Part shown: positions 34,206 through 43,717 of the stretch, piece after piece
Numbering within the stretch: position 1 is the stretch's first letter
How the letters are laid out: the number at the start of each line of letters is the position of its first letter
From: Silicimonas sp.
Lineage (GTDB): Bacteria; Pseudomonadota; Alphaproteobacteria; Rhodobacterales; Rhodobacteraceae
Direction of reading: 5' to 3'
DNA: 50,281 bases
Assembly: GCA_022819605.1 (NCBI GenBank)
Contig: JAJEGW010000026.1
Span: forward strand, 1-50,281
Notes under the pieces: model-generated
Database searches by the model: none
What the model saw: the letters and a program-made list of their open reading frames with translations, nothing else
What the model was told of the DNA's origin: nothing
Made by a program: the position numbers and the translations under genes

Positions 34206-35348
34206 TTATCCGGTCGCGCCCTTTCGCGACACGTCCTGTTCTGTCAGCGTCACGGCACGCATATGCACGACCTTGCCCTTCGCGGCGGCCTCTTGCGCAG
34301 CAAGGCCCATCTCGACTGCGCAGGCACCGTCGAGAAGCCTGACCTCCGGTTCGCCGTGGTTCCTCAGCATGTCGAGGAAACGCAGGTGCTGGTAGTAGGT
34401 TGCACCATTGTGATCGCCGATGGCTTGCAGGTCCGGATCGATCGGAATGTCCACCGACCGCGGACCCTTGGGCTCGCGGGGCGAGACCACAACCTGCGGC
34501 TGTGGCGGCGGCCCAAGATTTTCGGGCCAGAACCGGAGCGGGCCCGGTACCCGTGCCTCGATCTTGCCCTTCGGCCCGACCGCCGTCAGTTCTTCCTGGT
34601 AGTCCGAGCCATCCGCATACATGCAGAGCTCAAGCATCGCGCGGCAACCGTTGCCGAATTCGACGATGACATAGGCGCCGTCCCAGATGTCGGGCGTTTC
34701 GCCTCCATAGTCCTCGTTCAGGTGATTGACGTCCTGCCCGGCCGAGGCCATGACGCGTTCGGGCTCCCCGTCAAGGATGTGCCGCATCAGGTCGAAGAAG
34801 TGGCAGCACTTCTCGACAAGCGTCCCACCAGTGTTGCGGTTGAACCTGTTCCAGTCACCGACCTTGTGCAGGAACGGAAACCGATGCTCGCGAATGGTAA
34901 GCATCGTCGGACCGCCGGTCGCCTCGGCGACTTCCTCGATGAAAGACTTGATGGGTGGCATGTAGCGATATTCCATGCCGACCCAGACCTGCGCCGGATA
35001 CTCGGCAGCAAGTCCCTGAATCCGCTTCGCGTCAGTCGCACGGGTATAGAGCGGCTTTTCGATCAGCAGCGGCAGCGGACGCGTGCGTGCAATCGCTTCG
35101 AACTGGGCGGCGTGAAGGTGGTTGGGTGAGGCGATCACCAGGCAGTCAATCCCTGGGTCGGCAAGAAAGTCGGCCAGCGATTCATGCATTCGCGCAGCGG
35201 GAACGACCTTCCGCGCCGCATCGGCCATTTGTGCGTCCGGCTCGAAGACTGCCGCGACCCGGGCATCCGGCAACAGCGCGATGTTGCGCGCATGCTCCTG
35301 CCCCATCATTCCGCAGCCGACAATTCCGTAATTGATCACTTCCGGCAT
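34206..35348 (-). CDS. Gfo/Idh/MocA family oxidoreductase (second copy)
   Basis: A 380-residue NAD(P)-dependent dehydrogenase-type protein with Rossmann motif NYGIVGCGMMG and EKPLYT (catalytic lysine region). C-terminal domain marks include KVGDWNRFNRNTGGTLVEKC and CCHFFDLMRHIL. It is only distantly similar to the enzyme at 20275. The ATG at 35348 has GAGG placed 6-7 bp before it. It ends about 70 bp before the Rieske gene, so it is probably in the same transcript. The substrate is unknown; in this context oxidation of a polyol or amino-sugar-like substituent is possible but unproven. Confidence 0.88.
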   Translation of the reverse strand: MPEVINYGIVGCGMMGQEHARNIALLPDARVAAVFEPDAQMADAARKVVPAARMHESLADFLADPGIDCLVIASPNHLHAAQFEAIARTRPLPLLIEKPLYTRATDAKRIQGLAAEYPAQVWVGMEYRYMPPIKSFIEEVAEATGGPTMLTIREHRFPFLHKVGDWNRFNRNTGGTLVEKCCHFFDLMRHILDGEPERVMASAGQDVNHLNEDYGGETPDIWDGAYVIVEFGNGCRAMLELCMYADGSDYQEELTAVGPKGKIEARVPGPLRFWPENLGPPPQPQVVVSPREPKGPRSVDIPIDPDLQAIGDHNGATYYQHLRFLDMLRNHGEPEVRLLDGACAVEMGLAAQEAAAKGKVVHMRAVTLTEQDVSRKGATG

Positions 35349-35669
35349 TTCGGACCTCAACTCATCCGCGGCATTTTGCAGCGATGCGTGGAATCGAACC
35401 AAGTCTTCGAGATATCAGCGATTTTCAATTCTACCGTCAAGCGTTGACGCGAACCGTTGCCGACACCGGCGGCAGCCCTTCGCAATTCCAACTCGGCACG
35501 TGACAAGTGCCCGCACGCCTTCGTCTGTCCTTGGATCATGCCGTTCCAGCGGCCTTCGCTTAGGAATGCGCGTAGCATCAGATGGGTTCCCAGGGACCAA
35601 GACGCGGTTTCAGATGCAATGAACCGAAGTCTTCAGCAGCGTGGCAAGCACTTGGTCCTCGCCAGGTCG
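35349..35669. other. 320-bp spacer upstream of the second Gfo/Idh/MocA gene
   Basis: It probably holds a promoter for the downstream amine operon. Short open frames exist, one containing LSEGRWNGMIQGQTKACG, faintly like a GntR/LacI-type N-terminus, but too weak to call. No tRNA: the GGAATCGAACC string near 35390 is an isolated T-arm look-alike without a cloverleaf. Confidence 0.35.
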
Positions 35670-36512
35670 TCAGTTTTTCAGCCTCCCGTTTTCGCGCTCA
35701 TATCGCATTAACGCAAATCGTTGGCTGTCCGGCGACCAGCAGGGCACGTTGATCGTTCCCTGGCCACCAAAGAGCGCCACAAGCGGTCGGACCTGTCCGG
35801 TGGCGCACTCCAAAAGGCGCAATTCGACGTCGCGGCCCGATGGATGTCCCTTGGTGCCTGGCGCATAGGCAAGATAGAGCACATGACGACCGTCGGGCGA
35901 TGGGTGCGGAAACCAGTTCACGCTCGCATCGTCAGTCATCTGCTGCGGGTCACGCCCATCGGGTCTCACACGCCAGAGCTGCATGTTTCCGCCACGATCC
36001 GAATTGAACCAGATCCACTCCCCATCCGGCGAGTAGTCCGGTCCGTCATAGTGGTGCGGCCCGCCAATCACTATGACCTCGCCGCTTCCGTCCGTGGCGC
36101 ATGTGGCGATGCAGAACTCGCCGTTTCGGACGGCAGTATAGGCGAGCTGACCGCCGTCCGGGGACCAGCCATGCCACCAGGATGGTGTCGCCTCCGTGAT
36201 CCGCTGAGGACGGCCACCTTCAATGGGCAAGGTGTAGATGCACGACTCGCCGCCGTCAGTATTGTCCGACACCGCCAGGAGGGAGGCATCGGGGGCGACG
36301 CCGTGGTCGTTGTTGATCCGCGAGAGTGCGCCGGTATCGATTGCGTTCAGGACAGGCACATCGAGCGGCACCCGATACAAGCGACCGTCGCCGTTCACGA
36401 GGAGCGATCCGGCATCCGGCATCCAGTTCGGCGCCTCAATCAGGAACGCAACGCTCAGCACCGTTTCGACACGATCAGTGCCGAGGTCGTAGATTTCGAG
36501 GTTGCTGCGCAT
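35670..36512 (-). CDS. TolB-like beta-propeller protein (WD40-like/PD40 repeats)
   Basis: 280 residues made of repeated blades, visible as SPDGGQLAYTA, SPDGEWIWFNSDRGGNMQLW, SPDGRHVLYLAY and SPDSQRFALMRY. These are PD40/TolB-type propeller repeats. There is no signal peptide, so it is probably cytoplasmic, unlike TolB itself. Proteins of this kind in sugar catabolic loci are sometimes oligogalacturonide-lyase-like or sensors; no catalytic motif is evident. It is the most upstream gene of the minus-strand amine/sugar cluster, starting at the ATG at 36512. Confidence 0.75.
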   Translation of the reverse strand: MRSNLEIYDLGTDRVETVLSVAFLIEAPNWMPDAGSLLVNGDGRLYRVPLDVPVLNAIDTGALSRINNDHGVAPDASLLAVSDNTDGGESCIYTLPIEGGRPQRITEATPSWWHGWSPDGGQLAYTAVRNGEFCIATCATDGSGEVIVIGGPHHYDGPDYSPDGEWIWFNSDRGGNMQLWRVRPDGRDPQQMTDDASVNWFPHPSPDGRHVLYLAYAPGTKGHPSGRDVELRLLECATGQVRPLVALFGGQGTINVPCWSPDSQRFALMRYERENGRLKN

Positions 36513-36590
36513 CGCTTCGTCCTTTCACATGTTCGACAAGGCCCCGGCCCCTTCGTCTCCGAATCTCTTGTCAGGAACTGGATGGGCCCA

Positions 36591-36752
36591 GTCCGGATTC
36601 GGTATCGCATGGTCGGCTCCACCGACAAGATCCTCTCGGAAATCAAAGCCTGCAAGCAGATGGCGGTCCGGTCATTTATCTCCTTGGGCAATTCGCATAT
36701 CGACGAGTGCGTGGCGTTCGGCGAACGGGTGATGTCGGAACTGAAGCCATGA
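36591..36752 (+). pseudogene. C-terminal remnant of an LLM-class flavin-dependent monooxygenase
   Basis: The plus-strand frame reads RMVGSTDKILSEIKACKQMA, then VRSFISLGNSHIDECVAFGERVMSELKP before a TGA. This matches the end of luciferase-like/SsuD-type monooxygenases (pattern LVGsP..va..l......G...FilsG.PH.eEa..fge.v.P.L). Only ~50 residues remain, and upstream the frame runs into the start of the propeller gene on the other strand. I read it as a truncated remnant left by a deletion before the aldo/keto reductase. Confidence 0.5.
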
Positions 36753-36820
36753 TCGCTCCCGCATGCCCATGGCCGCATGCCTGCCGCTGCCCCTGAGGCG
36801 CCTCTTGGTACAGGAGAAAG

Positions 36821-37717
36821 ATGATGATGGACCGCGTCATGATTGGTGATGGCATCGAGTTCAGCCGCGTCGCCTACGGGATGTGGCGCATCGGCGACGA
36901 CGATGACACCTCGCCCTCACGTATCCGCGCGAAGATCGAGGCCTGTCTCGAACAGGGCATCACGACCATCGACCAAGCAGACATCTACGGCGGCTACACG
37001 GCTGAAGGCCTGTTGGGCGCCTGCCTCAAGGAATGCCCCGGGCTGCGCGACAAGCTGGAAATCGTCACCAAGTGCGGCATTCTTGCTCCCGCCGGACGCC
37101 ACGCATCTGCACGGGTCAAGCACTATGACACGACGGCCGCACACATCGCCGGATCCGTGGACATGTCGCTGTCCGAGATGGCCACGGACCGCATCGACCT
37201 CCTGCTTGTCCACCGTCCAGATCCGTTCATGGACCCCGAAGAGACCGGACGCGCTCTGGACAATGCCGTATCGTCGGGAAAGGTCCGTGCGGTCGGGGTT
37301 TCGAACTTTCGACCGTGGGACTGGACGCTTCTGCAGTCGGCGATGTCGACGCCGCTATTGACCAATCAGATCGAGATCAGCCTTGCCGAAACGACGTCGC
37401 TCAGAAATGGCGACATGGCCTTCCTTCAGGAGCGTCGGATACCCCCCATGGCCTGGTCGCCCTTGGGAGGCGGATCACTGTTTGCCGACGGAGGTGACTT
37501 GCGAACGGCGATCTCGAAGGTCGCATTGCAGCACGGAGTCGACGAGGCTGCCGTGGCTGTCGCATGGCTCCTTGCTCACCCGGCGGGCATCCTGCCCGTC
37601 ATGGGCAGCAACCGGATTGACCGGATTCGCAAGTTTGGCGATGCGTTCAAGGTCGGCATGGACCGGGAAACCTGGTTTGAACTATATGTCAGCGCCCTGG
37701 GTGCCGACGTACCCTGA
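36821..37717 (+). CDS. Aldo/keto reductase
   Basis: A 298-residue NADPH-dependent oxidoreductase of the YdhF-like AKR group. The catalytic tetrad is visible: D in TTIDQADIYGG, Y in the same motif, K in EIVTKCGI and H in LLVHRPDP. AVGVSNFRPWDW and PVMGSNRIDRI (cofactor phosphate binding) follow. Three ATGs in tandem begin at 36821 behind AGGAG (36812-36816); the second or third has the best spacing. It is transcribed away from the propeller gene and probably reduces an aldehyde or ketone from the neighbouring catabolic pathway. Confidence 0.9.
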   Translation: MMMDRVMIGDGIEFSRVAYGMWRIGDDDDTSPSRIRAKIEACLEQGITTIDQADIYGGYTAEGLLGACLKECPGLRDKLEIVTKCGILAPAGRHASARVKHYDTTAAHIAGSVDMSLSEMATDRIDLLLVHRPDPFMDPEETGRALDNAVSSGKVRAVGVSNFRPWDWTLLQSAMSTPLLTNQIEISLAETTSLRNGDMAFLQERRIPPMAWSPLGGGSLFADGGDLRTAISKVALQHGVDEAAVAVAWLLAHPAGILPVMGSNRIDRIRKFGDAFKVGMDRETWFELYVSALGADVP

Positions 37718-37847
37718 CCCGCCCCGCCGAGTCGCCGGAGGCGAAGCCATGGCCCGTTGCACAGGATCGCTTCGCAGACCTTTCGCTGCAAAGCGATTCC
37801 GATCAGCGCTCATTGGGAGCGGATGGGCGACCGGATCTCCGAGCGCG

Positions 37848-38231
37848 CTACAATGCAGCTGCCCCCCTTTCCAGCGGCAGTGGCGCATTGGCCGAATTTT
37901 TGAACTCAACGGTCGTGAATACGAGATCAGTGTCGCCGATGTTTTCCAGGCTGTGGGTCATGCGTTCACCTTTCGCGAAAGTGAAGTGCCTTGTATCGCC
38001 CGTCTCGTAATCGACGTCGAAATGTGATCCGTCGGGTTGATGGCTGCGTGCCCGTCCCGGACCGTGAATGGTCCAAAAATAGTCGAGCACGTGGGTGTGA
38101 ACCTTCAACCGCTCACCGGGCCGGGCATGGATATGCCAAACCCGTAAGCGATCGGTCTCAGACACCAATCGACTGCCGACTTCACCGCTTTCTGCGCGGT
38201 CAATGAACTCTTGGGTCAGATCCAATCCCAC
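37848..38231 (-). CDS. Cupin-domain protein coupled to RidA-like gene
   Basis: A 127-residue small beta-barrel. HIHARPGERLKVHTHVLDYFW supplies cupin-type histidines and GETGDTRHF/KGERMTHSLEN the second half. The GTG at 38231 is chosen because it overlaps the TAG of the RidA-like gene by one base (TAGTG) and GGAGG sits 7 bp before it; the longer open frame lies within the neighbour. The last residues are LPLERGAAAL. The substrate is unknown; small cupins of this type often bind metal and act in small-molecule catabolism. It is second in a two-gene unit and convergent with the aldo/keto reductase. Confidence 0.75.
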   Translation of the reverse strand: MGLDLTQEFIDRAESGEVGSRLVSETDRLRVWHIHARPGERLKVHTHVLDYFWTIHGPGRARSHQPDGSHFDVDYETGDTRHFTFAKGERMTHSLENIGDTDLVFTTVEFKNSANAPLPLERGAAAL

Positions 38232-38713
38232 TATTCGACCTCCGCCCAAAAGACCACGAGGCTCGCAAATTTGATTGGCATGGCCGGGTTGGAGCATATC
38301 ATCCGCGAATGCGCGCCCATCTCGCCGGAGACCGCGATTTCTGGGCGGGATGCTCCATTCAGGGCGCGCGGCAAATCGTGGAGGTCCGCCGTGACCATGC
38401 CGACACACGCCAAGCGGCAGATGCGCCTGATTTGTGAAAGACCGCCCGTGATGGAGATCAGCAGGGACAGGCCATTCAATGCGGACTGTCGAAAGGTGCC
38501 ATACCCTTGCTCGACCGTCTTAGTATCGCCCGCCAGCCAAGCAAACTTCAGCTGACAATCGATCCAAGACAGCATGTCGGACATGTCGATGATATTGCTG
38601 ATCCGTGCATGCGTGACGCCATCGGCCACCGAGTTGCGTGCTGACGGCGGGTCGAGGCCCAACTCAGGCAGGCGTTCTTCGGGTGTCGCCCCTGTGGCGT
38701 TCCCAAGCTTCAT
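38231..38713 (-). CDS. RidA/YjgF family protein (divergent)
   Basis: 160 residues. The body VEQGYGTFRQSALNGLSLLI, then LHDLPRALNGASRPE and HSRMICSNPAM follow the RidA pattern (VEqGy.aaRqaALNgLa.l ... f...p.vlNGAS ... ArsavG), and the N-terminus TPEERLPELGLDPP is the common RidA start. RidA enzymes deaminate reactive enamine/imine intermediates. This copy is divergent: the region that usually reads GNLLFVSGQ is RISNIIDMSDMLSWID, and the ArsavGv segment is altered, so activity is uncertain. AGGAGG precedes the ATG at 38713 by 4 bp. It is coupled to the cupin gene by a one-base overlap. Confidence 0.7.
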   Translation of the reverse strand: MKLGNATGATPEERLPELGLDPPSARNSVADGVTHARISNIIDMSDMLSWIDCQLKFAWLAGDTKTVEQGYGTFRQSALNGLSLLISITGGLSQIRRICRLACVGMVTADLHDLPRALNGASRPEIAVSGEMGAHSRMICSNPAMPIKFASLVVFWAEVE

Positions 38714-38940
38714 TCGTCCTCCTGCACATTCGACCATTGATAGTGCTCTGATCTGTTGCATCAAACTAGTCTGGCCGCGCGACTTCGCGCAATGCCGGCC
38801 AAGAAGGAATTTGCGCCAAGCCGGCGAACTCGTGGCGCGAGAACGCAAGCGGCACGGAATATTCTGACGATTTGCTGCATCCTCGAAATCGGGATCATTC
38901 ATCCAGAGAGTGAACCTTAAGTCATTGCTTTCATAACAAT

Positions 38941-39385
38941 TTATCGCAATCCCAAGGCAAGGTATGCGCTTCCCCCATCCCGCGGAAAGCTGTCCTGCGG
39001 GCTCGATTGCGCGCGTACCAAGCGCACCGATTCCTTCGAACATGTCTATGCGAACTTGACGCTCGGCAACTTGGCAGTCGAAGTCCTGCACCATTTGGCC
39101 CTAGCCGAACCGATTCACCGAACGCATCATGCGCCTGACGCTCTTGCGCGATGGAATCACTGCATGGGCGTCGCGGGCAGCGACAACGCCCTGGCACCTG
39201 CGCGTGTTGCAGGCCGAATCCCCAGCGACGCTTTCGATCTTCTCGCAAGACCAGATTTGGTCGGACGGATTTGGCAGCATTGGTGCGTCGCCGAATTTGC
39301 AATTGGCGATCCCGACAGCCCGAACCTCCGGTGCCTCTTCCTCGATGCCGAGGCCGATCCCGATTCCAATTTTTGCGACAGAGCC
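38941..39385 (-). mobile_element. IS5-family transposase remnant
   Basis: A decayed transposase read on the minus strand. Fragments in one frame are IEEEAPEVRAVGIAN, GDAPMLPNPSDQI, DSACNTRRCQGVVAARDAHAV with IPSRKS, then after a gap QDFDCQVAERQVRIDMFEGI and GALGTRAIEPAG. These follow the C-terminal half of IS5/IS1031-type DDE transposases (GDgAYDTR.ch.aia.Rga.aiiPpRk ... DFDrQVAElQvR...NG.tALG.P.tepvG). About 35 residues between the two parts, including the usual YHRRSRVE region, are deleted, and an in-frame TAG lies near 39080. Terminal inverted repeats were not found. Not functional. Confidence 0.7.
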
Positions 39386-39589
39386 CGCTCACGGGGCCCA
39401 TGTCCGACACGGATGCCAACGCGTGGGCCAGAAATCAGACGATGCCATTGCTCCAGAACATGGACTCCAGATCCCGGACGATCTCGGTCTTGCCGCCATC
39501 CAGATAACGATATTCGAGGGATTTACCCGGCAGGCGTTGACCCGACACCCTGCCCCGCTACAGTCCCCACGAGCAACGAGGAGACGGCC

Positions 39590-41137
39590 ATGGACGGAAG
39601 CGGCAGCGCTGCCGGTGCCGAAGACTGGGGACCGTTCGGCCGACCGTTGTTCGACGATCCCTCGGCACTGGCGCTGAGCCGGGTCGGTGTCGTCGACGTC
39701 GGTTCGAACTCGGTCCGCATGGTCGTGTTTGACGGTGCGGCTCGATCTCCTGCGTATTTCTTCAACGAAAAGGTCATGGCGGGCCTTGGAGCCGGCCTGG
39801 CCGAAACCGGTTGCCTCAACCCGAAGGGAAAGGTCCGCGCGATGGCCGCCCTTCGCCGCTTTCAGGGACTTGCAGAAGCAATGGGCCTGGAGCCGTTGAC
39901 GGCCGTGGCCACCGCCGCCGTGCGGGAAGCGCAGGACGGGCCCGAATTCTGCGATGAGGTATTTCGCGAGACCGGGCTCAAGCTCTGGGTGATTGATGGC
40001 GAAGAGGAGGCGCGGCTCTCGGCACAGGGCGTACTTCTAGGCTGGCCCGGGGCATACGGCCTCGCCTGCGACCTTGGCGGCGCGTCCATGGAACTGGCGG
40101 AACTGCGAGACGGGGTGGTCGGAAGAAGGCTCTCTTCGCAACTCGGCCCCCAGCGACTGCGAGTCGTCAAGGGCGGCAAGAAGGGGCTGAGAAAGTTCCT
40201 GAAACAGGAAGTGGGCGCACTTGCCGAGACCATTGGACCTCAGCGTGACCGCCTGTTCCTTGTCGGCGGCTCCTGGCGGGCGATTGCCCGAATCGACATG
40301 GACAGGCGGGGCTATCCGCTGGCCGCGCTGCACGAATACCGGATGAGCCGGAAGACGGTCTACCGGACGATCGAGTTCATCGAGGAAAGCGATCTGGAGG
40401 AACTGCGGATACGCGTGGGATTGGGCGAAGGCCGCATGGACCTGCTGCCACTCGCGTCCCAGCTCCTGAGACACCTCGTACGCGAATTCAAGCCCTACGA
40501 CATTGCCATTTCCAGCTACGGCATTCGCGAGGGAATGCTGTACGAGCAAATGCCGCAGGAGCTTCGCGACCGGGATCCCCTGATCGAGGCCTGCCGCTTC
40601 CACGAGGCCAAGGACGCGCGGATGCCGGGATTCGGCCGTCGACTTTATGATTTCGTGCTGCCGCTGTTTTCGGGACGCAGCGCCCCCGACAAGCGACTCA
40701 TCAAGGCTGCATGCCTCCTGCATGACGTGAGTTGGCGCGCCCATCCTGACTACCGTCACGAGGTCTCCTTCGCGGAGGTGACGCGCGCAAATTTCGGCGG
40801 CATGACCCACAAGGAGCGCGTGTTTCTTGGTGTTGCGCTGCTGCATCGCTACAAGAACAGTCGTGCGGATTCTCCCTTTCAGGACCTCGTCGACCTGATC
40901 GAGGAAACGGACCTGAATTGGGCCGAAATTCTCGGAAAGGCGTTGCGATTCGGCGCAATTCTCACGGCGTCCGAAGACGACAAGATGGGAGCGCTCAGGT
41001 ACTATCCGAAACGCAAGTGCCTGGAACTTCGCCTCGCGCCGGGCACGCGCGACCTGTACGGAGAGGTCGCGGAGGCACGCCTGAATTCCCTGGCTGGCGC
41101 ACTCGGTGGCGTGGAAATCGTGGTCAAGGGCCGCTGA
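39590..41137 (+). CDS. ppx: Ppx/GppA family exopolyphosphatase
   Basis: A 515-residue ASKHA-fold phosphatase that removes terminal phosphate from polyphosphate and/or pppGpp. GVVDVGSNSVRMVVFDG is the phosphate-1 motif, ACDLGGASMELAEL the phosphate-2 motif, and FLVGGSWRAIARI the adenosine-like motif. The C-terminal part carries an HD-like LLHDVSWRAHPDYRHE, as in longer Ppx proteins. GAGGAG lies before the ATG at 39590; the frame is open upstream but overlaps the transposase remnant. It stands alone on the plus strand and converges with argF. Confidence 0.92.
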   Translation: MDGSGSAAGAEDWGPFGRPLFDDPSALALSRVGVVDVGSNSVRMVVFDGAARSPAYFFNEKVMAGLGAGLAETGCLNPKGKVRAMAALRRFQGLAEAMGLEPLTAVATAAVREAQDGPEFCDEVFRETGLKLWVIDGEEEARLSAQGVLLGWPGAYGLACDLGGASMELAELRDGVVGRRLSSQLGPQRLRVVKGGKKGLRKFLKQEVGALAETIGPQRDRLFLVGGSWRAIARIDMDRRGYPLAALHEYRMSRKTVYRTIEFIEESDLEELRIRVGLGEGRMDLLPLASQLLRHLVREFKPYDIAISSYGIREGMLYEQMPQELRDRDPLIEACRFHEAKDARMPGFGRRLYDFVLPLFSGRSAPDKRLIKAACLLHDVSWRAHPDYRHEVSFAEVTRANFGGMTHKERVFLGVALLHRYKNSRADSPFQDLVDLIEETDLNWAEILGKALRFGAILTASEDDKMGALRYYPKRKCLELRLAPGTRDLYGEVAEARLNSLAGALGGVEIVVKGR

Positions 41138-41229
41138 ATCTCTCCACATCGCGGCACGTCCGTACAGCAGCCGCCAGCGGAACGACGGGCTCTTGCAGCG
41201 AGAAGAAACGGCCCGCGCAGGTGCCGTTG

Positions 41230-42156
41230 CTACAATTCGAGACACCAGCGCATGATGGCCTTCTGGACGTGAAGGCGATTCTCCGCCTCGTCAAAAATGA
41301 CAGAATTGGGGCCGTCCATGACTTCGTCCGTCGCCTCTTCACCTCGGTGCGCGGGCAAGCAATGCATGAACAGTGCGCCGGGCTTTGCATGTGTCATCAG
41401 TTCCGCGTTGACCTGATACGGCTCAAGTTGCTTCCAGCGACGTTCCTTGATTGCCGGGCTGTCGTGCATTGAAACCCAGGTGTCCGCAACGACGAGGTCG
41501 GCCCCGCTGACGGCCTTGACCGGATCGGAATCCAATTCGACGGATGCGCCGCTGGCCCTAGCGAGATCCACGAATTGCGCTTCAGGATGCAGTTCCTCCG
41601 GCCCCGTCACGACCATTTCGAATCCGAACTGCCCGGCGGCGTGCAGGAATGATGCACAAACGTTGTTGCCGTCTCCGACCCAGACCACCTTCTTGCCGGA
41701 AATCGGACCGCGATGTTCCTCGAAGGTCATCACGTCCGCCATGACCTGGCAGGGATGAGTGCGGTTCGTGAGCCCGTTTATCACGGGCACGGTGGCATGA
41801 CTCGCAAGCTCAAGAAGTGACTCTTCCGCAAAAGTCCGGATCATCACGAGATCCACGTAGCGCGAAAGAACCCGCGCCGTGTCGGCGATGGTCTCCCCGT
41901 GACCGAGCTGGATTTCATTGCCGGAGAGGATCAGCGTCTTCCCCCCCAGTTGACGAACTCCGACGTCGAAAGAAACGCGGGTACGGGTCGACGGCTTTTC
42001 GAAGAGCAGCGCCACCATTCGACCCGCCAATGCCTGCACGTCGTCTTCAACGCCCTTTGGACGACCTGCACGCGAGTCCTTCATTGCCTTGGCCTGGTCA
42101 AGAATGCCGCGAAGAACACCCGGTTCGACATTGTGGATGTCAAGAAAGTGTCTCAT
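41230..42156 (-). CDS. argF: Ornithine carbamoyltransferase
   Basis: Joins carbamoyl phosphate and ornithine to citrulline in arginine synthesis. The 308-residue product shows the carbamoyl-phosphate motif STRTR (56-60), [17 protein letters not shown] and [11 protein letters not shown], all typical. It lies 53 bp downstream of argD on the same strand, the classical argD-argF pair of alphaproteobacteria. No lesion was seen. Confidence 0.96.
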   Translation of the reverse strand: MRHFLDIHNVEPGVLRGILDQAKAMKDSRAGRPKGVEDDVQALAGRMVALLFEKPSTRTRVSFDVGVRQLGGKTLILSGNEIQLGHGETIADTARVLSRYVDLVMIRTFAEESLLELASHATVPVINGLTNRTHPCQVMADVMTFEEHRGPISGKKVVWVGDGNNVCASFLHAAGQFGFEMVVTGPEELHPEAQFVDLARASGASVELDSDPVKAVSGADLVVADTWVSMHDSPAIKERRWKQLEPYQVNAELMTHAKPGALFMHCLPAHRGEEATDEVMDGPNSVIFDEAENRLHVQKAIMRWCLEL

Positions 42157-42209
42157 GTGCGTCGTTCCCCAGCGCTCAAGTCGTCGCGACTGTTCGATTC
42201 TCGCGACGG

Positions 42210-43385
42210 TCAGGCGGCCTTGGCCGCCGTCGCGGCCTTGTCCAGGCGAGTCATGGCCTCGGCAATTTCTTCTTCACTTATGGTCAGTGCCGGCAGAAGG
42301 CGAACCACGTTGTCACCGGCCGGAACCGTAATGATGCCTGCGTCAAATCCGGCCTTGACGACATCCGCATTTGGCATCTTGCACTTGATGCCGAGCATCA
42401 GTCCATCTCCGCGAACGCCTTCGAACACGTCAGAGTGCTCTGCAACCAGGCCCTCGAGTTTCTGGCGCAGCATCCCCGCCTTGCGGTTCACTTCCGCGAG
42501 GAAGGTCTTGTCCGCCACGGTCTTCATCACCGCGTTCCCGATCGCCATTGCGAGTGGACTGCCGCCATAAGTTGAACCATGGGTTCCCACCGTCATGCCA
42601 GAGGCTGCATCCTCGGTGGCCAGCACTGCGCCAAGTGGAAAGCCGCCTCCGATTCCCTTGGCGACCATCATAATGTCGGGCGCAATTCCAGCCCGCTCGT
42701 GCGCAAAGAGCCTTCCGGTTCGTCCCATCCCGCACTGCACCTCGTCCAGGATCAGCAACACGCCCGCTTCGTCACAAAGTTGGCGAAGCGCCTTCAGGGA
42801 CGCGTCAGGCAGCAGAACGATGCCGCCTTCGCCCTGCACCGGCTCGACAATAACCGCGGCACTTGCCTCCGTCATCCTGGCACGAACGGCGTCAATGTCG
42901 CCGAAGGGTACCTGCAAGAAACCTGGCAGCAACGGACCAAATCCCTTGACCATTTTTTCTGCACCGGATGCTGCGATGGCTGCGCTTGAGCGACCGTGAA
43001 AACAGCCCTCGAACGCGATGATTTCGAGCCGTTCGGGCTGGCCTTTCTCGTAATGGTACTTTCGGGCCATCTTGACGGCCAGTTCACAGGCTTCGGTGCC
43101 CGAATTCGTGAAAAACACGGTGTCGGCGAATGTAGCCTCGACCAGTCGGTCCGCGAGTTCAACCTGCCCCGGAATTTCATAGAGGTTCGAGACATGCCAC
43201 AGCGAGTTCGCCTGTGACGTCAGCGCATCCACCAATATCGGATTGGCGTGACCCAGCAATGTCACCGCGATCCCCGAACCCATATCGAGAAAGCGTCGTC
43301 CATCCGCTTCAATCAGCCAGCTGCCTTCGCCCTTCACGAACTTGAGGGGCGCGCGGGAATAGGTGGGCAGAATCGACGGTATCAT
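42210..43385 (-). CDS. argD: Acetylornithine aminotransferase
   Basis: A PLP-dependent class III aminotransferase of 391 residues that converts N-acetylglutamate semialdehyde to N-acetylornithine (and often succinyldiaminopimelate). The N-terminus [21 protein letters not shown], the [17 protein letters not shown] motif, [13 protein letters not shown] and the PLP lysine in [15 protein letters not shown] are visible. AAGGAAG precedes the ATG at 43385. It is the first gene of an argD-argF unit. Confidence 0.95.
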   Translation of the reverse strand: MIPSILPTYSRAPLKFVKGEGSWLIEADGRRFLDMGSGIAVTLLGHANPILVDALTSQANSLWHVSNLYEIPGQVELADRLVEATFADTVFFTNSGTEACELAVKMARKYHYEKGQPERLEIIAFEGCFHGRSSAAIAASGAEKMVKGFGPLLPGFLQVPFGDIDAVRARMTEASAAVIVEPVQGEGGIVLLPDASLKALRQLCDEAGVLLILDEVQCGMGRTGRLFAHERAGIAPDIMMVAKGIGGGFPLGAVLATEDAASGMTVGTHGSTYGGSPLAMAIGNAVMKTVADKTFLAEVNRKAGMLRQKLEGLVAEHSDVFEGVRGDGLMLGIKCKMPNADVVKAGFDAGIITVPAGDNVVRLLPALTISEEEIAEAMTRLDKAATAAKAA

Positions 43386-43717
43386 CCGGTCTTCCTTTCA
43401 ACAGATTTCTAGACGTGCCAGTGGTGACTGACCAAGTCAACGATGACGGAAATGGGCGTGCAGTTTCGGACGCTGGTTCAGCGTCGGCGTCGGAGCAAAG
43501 AACTTGCGGCACACGTCATGGGCCGACGCATATGCAAACTGCAGCCCAAAGGAAAGGGGAAACTTGAAGCTGCCTGCAGTCACAGCCGGGCGGATTGGCG
43601 CCCCAAGAGATCGTTCCAATACGTCGTGACCCTCAATTGAATGTCGAAACCGGTATCGAGGGTGACACGGGTTGAGCAGAGGTCACGCAGGTGAACTGCT
43701 GACGGCCGCGCAACCGA
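43386..43717. other. argD upstream region
   Basis: 332 bp between argD and the NTF2-like gene. It should hold the argD promoter. Two overlapping ~60-codon frames on opposite strands (43437-43640) show no family features or good ribosome binding sites and are not called. Confidence 0.35.

Noticed and set aside
35380..35410. GGAATCGAACC string resembling a tRNA T-arm
   Set aside because: No acceptor, D or anticodon stems can be formed around it.
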